The notes under the pieces are model-generated. The model did no database searches. It was given only the letters and a program-made list of their open reading frames with translations, and had not been told where the DNA came from. From the NCBI GenBank assembly GCA_023389135.1, contig JAEWEX010000305.1:1-9972 (forward strand): DNA of 9,972 nucleotides. Direction: 5' to 3'. The translations under genes were made by a program, and so were the position numbers. Positions 5,625 to 9,972 of the stretch are shown in pieces (the first letter of the stretch is position 1; each line of letters opens with the position of its first letter). Origin of the DNA: Pseudomonadota bacterium. GTDB lineage: Bacteria > Pseudomonadota > Alphaproteobacteria > Rhizobiales > Methylopilaceae.

Positions 5625-6938
5625 ATGTCTGAACCGCTCCGCGTCGGCGTCGCCGGCCTCGGTACCGTCGGCGCCTCGCTGGTGCGCCGCCTGCTCGGCG
5701 CGGGCGACCTGCTGGCCATCCGCGCCGGCCGTCCGCTGGTGCTCGCCGCCGTATCCGCCCGCAGCCGCTCCCGCGACCGCGGCGCCGACCTGTCCGGCAT
5801 CGCCTGGTTCGACGATCCCGTGGCGCTGGCGCGCTCGGGCGAGGTGGATGTCGTGGTCGAGCTCATGGGGGGCGAGGACGGCCCGGCGCGCGCCACCGTC
5901 GAGGCGGCCCTGACGTCGGGCAAGTCGGTGGTAACCGCCAACAAGGCGCTGCTGGCCCGCCACGGCATGTCGCTGGCCGCGCTCGCCGAGACGCACGGCC
6001 GGGCGCTGGGCTTCGAGGCCTCGGTGGCCGGCGGCATCCCGGTGGTCAAGACGCTGCGGGAGGCCATGGCCGGCAACCGGCTCGCCCGCGTCTACGGCAT
6101 CCTCAACGGCACCTGCAACTACATCCTGACGCGGATGGAGCAGGAGAAGCTGTCGTTCGACGCCTGCCTCGCGGAGGCCCAGCGGCTGGGCTATGCCGAG
6201 GCCGATCCCACCTTCGACATCGGCGGCTTCGACACCGCCCACAAGCTCGCCATCCTCACCAGCCTCGCCTTCGGCACCGCCATGGATGCCGAGGCCGTCT
6301 ATGTGGAGGGCATCGCGTCGCTGACGCTGCTCGATCTCGCCATGGCGGACGAGCTCGGCTACCGCATCAAGCTCCTGGGCGTCGCCACCCGCACCGAGGC
6401 GGGCATCGAGCAGCGCGTCCATCCGACCATGGTGCCGAAGTCCTCCGCCATCGCGCAGGTCATGGGCGTCACCAACGCGGTGGCGCTGGACGGCGACATG
6501 GTGGGCGAAATCACCCTGGTGGGCCCGGGGGCGGGCGGCGACGCCACCGCCTCCGCGGTGCTCGGCGATCTGGTCGACATCGCCCGCGGCATCCGCATCG
6601 CACCGTTCGGCACCGCCGCCGCGGCGCTGGCCGACCCGCTGCGCGCGCCCATGACCACCCATGAGGGCGGCTACTACATCCGCCTCGACGTCCGCGACCG
6701 GCCGGGGGCGGCGGCCGCCATCGCCACCCGCATGGCCGAGGCCGGCATCTCGCTGGAGAGCATCCTGCAGCGCGGGGGCCCGCGCCCGGCCGCCGACGCC
6801 GCGGAGCGGGCGGTGCCCGTCGTGCTCATCACCCATGCCACCACCGAGGCGGCGGTGCGCAGCGCGCTCGACGCCGTGGGTGCCGACGGCCATGTCGTCG
6901 GCGCGCCACAGATGATCCGTATCGAGAGGGAGCAGTGA
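5625..6938 (+). CDS. hom: Homoserine dehydrogenase with C-terminal ACT domain
   Basis: It reduces aspartate semialdehyde to homoserine with NAD(P)H, the branch point to threonine and methionine. The 437-residue length is typical of the monofunctional enzyme. An N-terminal Rossmann domain carries GVAGLGTVG (8-16). The catalytic core shows TANKALL with Lys107, the family signature GILNGTCNYILTRM (158-171), and EADPTFDIGGFDTAHKLAI (192-210), with acidic residues and Lys207 at the substrate site. A C-terminal ACT domain (YYIRLDVRDRPG onward, ~350-430) suggests feedback control by threonine, known for this family. It follows the aminotransferase gene after 24 bases, and its stop overlaps a possible upstream GTG of glpX, so the three genes are likely co-transcribed. 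No truncation or frameshift is seen. Confidence 0.96.
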   Translation: MSEPLRVGVAGLGTVGASLVRRLLGAGDLLAIRAGRPLVLAAVSARSRSRDRGADLSGIAWFDDPVALARSGEVDVVVELMGGEDGPARATVEAALTSGKSVVTANKALLARHGMSLAALAETHGRALGFEASVAGGIPVVKTLREAMAGNRLARVYGILNGTCNYILTRMEQEKLSFDACLAEAQRLGYAEADPTFDIGGFDTAHKLAILTSLAFGTAMDAEAVYVEGIASLTLLDLAMADELGYRIKLLGVATRTEAGIEQRVHPTMVPKSSAIAQVMGVTNAVALDGDMVGEITLVGPGAGGDATASAVLGDLVDIARGIRIAPFGTAAAALADPLRAPMTTHEGGYYIRLDVRDRPGAAAAIATRMAEAGISLESILQRGGPRPAADAAERAVPVVLITHATTEAAVRSALDAVGADGHVVGAPQMIRIEREQ

Positions 6939-6973
6939 GCCTCCGCCCCGGAGCGCCCACGGAGAAGGAAAAA

Positions 6974-7975
6974 ATGTCCGACATCGGAATCACCGTCCAG
7001 CCCGGCCAGGTCATCGAGCGCATCCTGACGCTGGAGCTGGTCCGCGTCACCGAGCGCGCCGCCGTCTCCTCCGCGCGTCTGCGCGGCCGCGGCGACGAGA
7101 AGGCGGCCGACCAAGCCGCCGTCGACGCCATGCGCCGCGAGCTCAACCGCCTGCCCATCGACGGCACGGTGGTGATCGGGGAGGGCGAGCGCGACGAGGC
7201 GCCGATGCTGTTCATCGGCGAGAAGGTCGGCAACCGGAAGGGCCCGAAGGTCGACATCGCCGTCGATCCGCTGGAGGGCACCACCCTGTGCGCCAAGGAC
7301 ATGCCGGGGGCCATCACCGTGATGGCCATGGCGGAGGCCGGCACGCTGCTGGGCGCGCCGGACGTCTACATGTCCAAGATCGCGGTGGGCCCCGGCTACG
7401 CGGACGGCGTGGTGGACCTCGACGCGCCGGTGGAGGAGAACATCTCCTCCCTGGCCAGGGCCAAGGGCGTCAAGCCGAGCGAAATCACGCTGCTCATGCT
7501 GGACCGGCCGCGCCACGCCGAGATGATCGCCGCCGTCCGCCGCACCGGGGCCGGCATCCGCCTCATCACCGACGGCGACGTGGCCGGCGTGATCTTCACC
7601 GCCACCCCGTCCAGCACCGGCATCGACATGTATGTGGGCATCGGCGCCGCGCCCGAGGGCGTGCTGGCGGCCGGCGCGCTGCGCTGCGTCGGCGGCCAGA
7701 TGCAGGCCCGCCTGATCCTCGACACCGAGGAGAAGCAGGAGCGCGCCCGCAAGATGGGCGTCAGGGATCCGAACCGGAAGTACCTGCTGACGGACCTCGC
7801 CTCCGGCGACGTGATCGTGGCGGCGACCGGCGTCACCACCGGCGGGCTGCTGCGGGGCGTGTCGTTCGGCAAGGACGTGATCGAGACCGAGACCATCGTC
7901 TACCGCTCAGCCACCGGCACGGTCCGCCGCATCTATGGCGAGCACCGGGAGCTGGAGAAGTTCCACCTCGACTGA
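6974..7975 (+). CDS. glpX: Class II fructose-1,6-bisphosphatase GlpX
   Basis: It hydrolyses fructose-1,6-bisphosphate to fructose-6-phosphate in gluconeogenesis, depending on Mn or Mg. The 333 residues carry the GlpX landmarks: GRGDEKAAD (38-46), GEGERDEAPML (69-79), VDPLEGTT (97-104), ITDGDVAG (198-205) and GIGAAPEGV (222-230). Expected metal ligands Asp41, Glu70, Asp98, Glu101 and Glu228 are all present. I chose the ATG at 6974 because GGAG and AAGGA lie just upstream and family members begin near MSDIG; a GTG at 6935 overlapping the hom stop would add 13 residues. It is 35 bases after hom, the usual alphaproteobacterial arrangement in my experience. In many relatives recJ follows, whereas here the next gene is the convergent tupA, which suggests a local rearrangement. 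Confidence 0.96.
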   Translation: MSDIGITVQPGQVIERILTLELVRVTERAAVSSARLRGRGDEKAADQAAVDAMRRELNRLPIDGTVVIGEGERDEAPMLFIGEKVGNRKGPKVDIAVDPLEGTTLCAKDMPGAITVMAMAEAGTLLGAPDVYMSKIAVGPGYADGVVDLDAPVEENISSLARAKGVKPSEITLLMLDRPRHAEMIAAVRRTGAGIRLITDGDVAGVIFTATPSSTGIDMYVGIGAAPEGVLAAGALRCVGGQMQARLILDTEEKQERARKMGVRDPNRKYLLTDLASGDVIVAATGVTTGGLLRGVSFGKDVIETETIVYRSATGTVRRIYGEHRELEKFHLD

Positions 7976-8005
7976 GCGGCGCACCGCCCAATCGAGGCAC
8001 GAATG

Positions 8006-8034
8006 GGATGAGCGGGCGCAGCGCCCGCCCATCC
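8006..8034. terminator. GC-rich hairpin between convergent glpX and tupA
   Basis: GGATG pairs with CATCC and, after one A/C mismatch, GCGGGC pairs with GCCCGC around a 5-base GCAGC loop: an 11-bp interrupted stem in the 70-base gap between the two converging stop codons. It has no T-run on either strand, so it would be a weak or Rho-assisted bidirectional terminator. It may instead be a dispersed REP-like palindrome. Confidence 0.5.
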
Positions 8035-8045
8035 ACCGCGCGCGC

Positions 8046-8873
8046 TCAGTTCGTGCCGATCTTCGCCGCGTTCGGGAAGAACAGCTGCTGGCCGGAGATC
8101 TTGTAGTCCGCGATGGCCGCCTGGCCCTCGGCGCTCACGATCCAGTCGATGAAAGCCTGCCCGTCGGCCTGCTTCACGTGCGGGTGTTTCTCCGGGCTGA
8201 CCAGCATGATGCCGTACTGGTTGAACAGCGCGGTGTCGCCCTCGACCAGGATCTCCAGGTCGCCGCGGTTCTGGAACGAGATCCAGGTGGCCCGGTCGGC
8301 CAGCGTGTAGCCGCCCGAGGCGGACGCCGTGTTCAGCGTCGCGCCCATGCCCTGGCCGATCTCCTTGTACCAGGGGCCCTTGTCGGCGGAGATGTCGATC
8401 TTGGCCGCCTTCCACAGGTTGAGCTCGGCGGAGTGCGTGCCGCTCTTGTCGCCGCGGGAGATGAAGTCCGCGCCCGTGTCCCGGATGGCGGTCAGCGCCT
8501 CGGCGATGGAGCGGCCCCTGACGCCGGCGGGATCGGCCTTCGGGCCGACCAGCACGAAGTCGTTGTACATCACCTCCAGCCGCTCGACGCCGAAGCCTTC
8601 CGCGACGAACTTCTCCTCCTGCGCCCGGGCGTGGACGAACAGCACGTCGGCGTCGCCGCGGCGGCCGGTCTCCAGCGCCTGGCCGGTGCCCTGGGCGACG
8701 ACTTTGACCGTGATGCCGGACGCCTTCTGGAACAGCGGCAGGATGTGGTCGAACAGGCCGCTGTCCTGGGTCGAGGTGGTCGAGGCGACCACGATCGCCC
8801 TGTCCTGCGCGGCGGCGGGAAAGGCGAGCGCGGTGGCGGCGGCGGCGATGAGCAGCAGGCGGCGTACGGTCAT
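8046..8873 (-). CDS. tupA: Tungstate-type ABC transporter substrate-binding protein TupA
   Basis: A periplasmic binding protein of 275 residues that captures an oxyanion, most likely tungstate, for the importer encoded upstream. The N-terminus is a Sec signal peptide (Arg4-Arg5, a Leu/Ala core, AFPAAA before the likely cut after Ala22). The mature protein begins with the TupA hallmark ASTTSTQDSGL (30-40), whose Thr/Ser residues bind the anion. It continues with QGTGQALETGRRGDADVLFVHA (61-82) and SRGDKSGTH (139-147), also characteristic. It ends with SAEGQAAIADYKISGQQLFFPNA. The ATG has GGAGGA seven to eight bases upstream. It is the last gene of the tupBCA series, 27 bases after tupC. Molybdate or sulfate binding is less likely given the TTSTQDSGL motif, but specificity between tungstate and molybdate is inferred. 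Confidence 0.93.
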   Translation of the reverse strand: MTVRRLLLIAAAATALAFPAAAQDRAIVVASTTSTQDSGLFDHILPLFQKASGITVKVVAQGTGQALETGRRGDADVLFVHARAQEEKFVAEGFGVERLEVMYNDFVLVGPKADPAGVRGRSIAEALTAIRDTGADFISRGDKSGTHSAELNLWKAAKIDISADKGPWYKEIGQGMGATLNTASASGGYTLADRATWISFQNRGDLEILVEGDTALFNQYGIMLVSPEKHPHVKQADGQAFIDWIVSAEGQAAIADYKISGQQLFFPNAAKIGTN

Positions 8874-8900
8874 GTCGTTGTCCTCCGGGTGGTTATGCAG

Positions 8901-9620
8901 TCAGACCACGAGGTCGCCGCGCAGGAACGCGGCCGCCTCGGGTGTCTCGGGTGAGGCGAAGAAGGCGTCGGCCGCGGCGGCTTCCACCAGGCGGCCGCGG
9001 GCCAGGAACACCACATCGGCGGCGAGCCGCCGGGCCTGGCCCAGATCGTGGCTGGTCATGACCACCTTGATGCCGGACCCGGCGATGTCGGCGACCAGCG
9101 CCTCCACCGACCGCGTTGCGGCCGGGTCGAGGCTCGCGGTCGGCTCGTCCAGCAACAGGATCTCGGGATCGCGTGCGAGCGCGCGTGCGAGCGCCAGGCG
9201 CTGCGCCTCGCCGCCGGACAGCCGGCGCGCCGGCCGCTCCGCCAGATGGCGGAGGCCGACCCGGTCGAGCAGGTCGTTGGCGCGCGACGGCTGGAACGGC
9301 CGACGGGCGGCCTTGAGCGCGTAGAGCACATTGGCGCGCGCGCTCCGCCGCAGCATGGCCGGGCGCTGGAACACGATGGCGCGGCGGTGATCGGGGGGCG
9401 TCGCGGCGCGTCCGCCCCAGGTCACCCGGCCGGCGGTGGGCGCCAGCAGGCCCATGGCCAGGCGCAGCAGCGTGGTCTTGCCAGCGCCGTTGGGGCCGAG
9501 CACCAGCGTCGGCCCGCCGGCGCCGAGATCGAGGTCGATGCCCTCGAGAATCCTCACGCCTCCGGCGGCGAAGGCGACGCCCTCGAACCGGACGGGCAGT
9601 TCGCTGACCGGGCCGCGCAT
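8901..9620 (-). CDS. tupC: Tungstate-type ABC transporter ATP-binding protein TupC
   Basis: The cytoplasmic ATPase subunit that powers the TupAB importer, 239 residues. It shows Walker A GPNGAGKTT (42-50), a Q-loop at Gln85 (VFQRP), the ABC signature LSGGEAQR (134-141), Walker B ILLLDEP (154-160) with catalytic Glu159, a D-loop SLD (163-165) and the switch His191 (TSHD). It lacks the long C-terminal regulatory domain found in ModC- or CysA-type ATPases, which fits the short TupC class. The ATG at 9620 lies 2 bases after the tupB stop, indicating translational coupling. Its frame stays open upstream over the tupB coding region; that extension is a shadow of tupB and is not used. Confidence 0.92.
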   Translation of the reverse strand: MRGPVSELPVRFEGVAFAAGGVRILEGIDLDLGAGGPTLVLGPNGAGKTTLLRLAMGLLAPTAGRVTWGGRAATPPDHRRAIVFQRPAMLRRSARANVLYALKAARRPFQPSRANDLLDRVGLRHLAERPARRLSGGEAQRLALARALARDPEILLLDEPTASLDPAATRSVEALVADIAGSGIKVVMTSHDLGQARRLAADVVFLARGRLVEAAAADAFFASPETPEAAAFLRGDLVV

Positions 9621-9622
9621 GC

Positions 9623-9972
9623 TCAACCCGCGATCCGCTCGCCGGCGCGGCGCACGCCCCAGGCGAGCGCGTTGACCGCCAGCACGATGGCGAGCAGCAC
9701 CGCCCCCAGGCCCATGGCGAGCGGCAGGTTGCCCTTGGAGGTCTCCAGCGCGATGGCCGTGGTCATGGTGCGGGTGAAGCCGTCGATGTTGCCGCCGACG
9801 ATGATGACCGCGCCCACCTCCGCCGCAGCGCGGCCGAAGCCGGCGAGCAGGACCGTGACGAGGCCGAACCGCGCATCCCAGAGCAGCGTCGCGATGCGAC
9901 CAACGGGCCCGACCCCCATGGCCTCCAGGTCGTCGCGGTACTCCACCCACAGATCCTCGATCACCTGCCGGC
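9623..9972 (-). CDS. tupB: Tungstate-type ABC transporter permease TupB (partial, N-terminus outside the window)
   Basis: This is the C-terminal half of an inner-membrane permease. The reading frame stays open to the window edge, and the GTG near 9964 reads as an internal valine (RR-V-IEDLWVEYRDDLEAMG). The visible ~115 residues hold the cytoplasmic coupling segment GFGRAAAEVGAVIIVGGN, followed by GFTRTMTTAIALETSKG, typical of TupB, and a final membrane helix (LPLAMGLGAVLLAIVLAVNALAW). Family members have about 230 residues, so roughly half is missing. It forms the translocation channel with TupC as ATPase and TupA as binding protein, and is the upstream gene of the operon with a 2-base gap to tupC. 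Confidence 0.9.
   Translation of the reverse strand, partial: RQVIEDLWVEYRDDLEAMGVGPVGRIATLLWDARFGLVTVLLAGFGRAAAEVGAVIIVGGNIDGFTRTMTTAIALETSKGNLPLAMGLGAVLLAIVLAVNALAWGVRRAGERIAG

Noticed and set aside
4311..6893. An 860-codon open frame on the minus strand across the aminotransferase and hom genes
   Set aside because: It is antisense to two well-supported genes, its translation is Gly/Arg/Ala/His-rich low-complexity sequence typical of shadow frames in GC-rich DNA, and it has no recognisable motif.
7935..8954. A 339-codon plus-strand frame over the tupA region
   Set aside because: It is antisense to tupA, starts inside the end of glpX, and shows no domain.

Overview
The window looks like part of a GC-rich alphaproteobacterial chromosome, probably Rhodospirillales-like. 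The evidence is strong GC3 bias in the right four-fifths, a class I polyhydroxyalkanoate synthase, and the chain of an AlaC/DapL-like aminotransferase, homoserine dehydrogenase and class II fructose-1,6-bisphosphatase. This placement is inference from gene content. The first ~45 bases are homopolymer runs that look like a poor contig end.

Positions 1-2130 are accessory. Base composition is visibly more AT-rich and codon use differs from the rest. Three short genes lie head to tail on the minus strand, in transcription order: a TIR-like protein with an uncommon sequence (1630-1094), a second TIR-like protein of the MTH538/Thoeris-ThsB type (999-580), and a small three-helix membrane protein resembling RipA-family/SLATT-type proteins (574-86, TTG start, coupled to the gene before). 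This has the layout of a nucleotide-signalling defence module: one or two TIR-like enzymes making or modifying an NAD-derived signal, and a membrane effector responding to it. No known named system matches it exactly as far as I can tell, and it is the main finding. Upstream of it are a perfect 16-bp dyad close to the start, a second small inverted repeat and a 14-bp tandem repeat, together a plausible control region. About 400 bases of gene-free DNA follow, ending in a G-run array that abuts the phaC stop codon.

Positions 2157-7975 are core metabolism. phaC (minus strand) is divergent from a small lipoprotein gene. Then alaC/dapL-like aminotransferase, hom and glpX run on the plus strand with short gaps, probably as one transcript joining amino-acid synthesis (alanine or lysine branch, threonine/methionine branch) with gluconeogenesis.

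Positions 8046-9972 hold a minus-strand tungstate-type ABC importer operon in the order tupB (cut by the window edge), tupC, tupA. It converges on glpX, with a GC-rich hairpin between them that could terminate both. No tRNA, rRNA, CRISPR array, transposase or integrase was seen.
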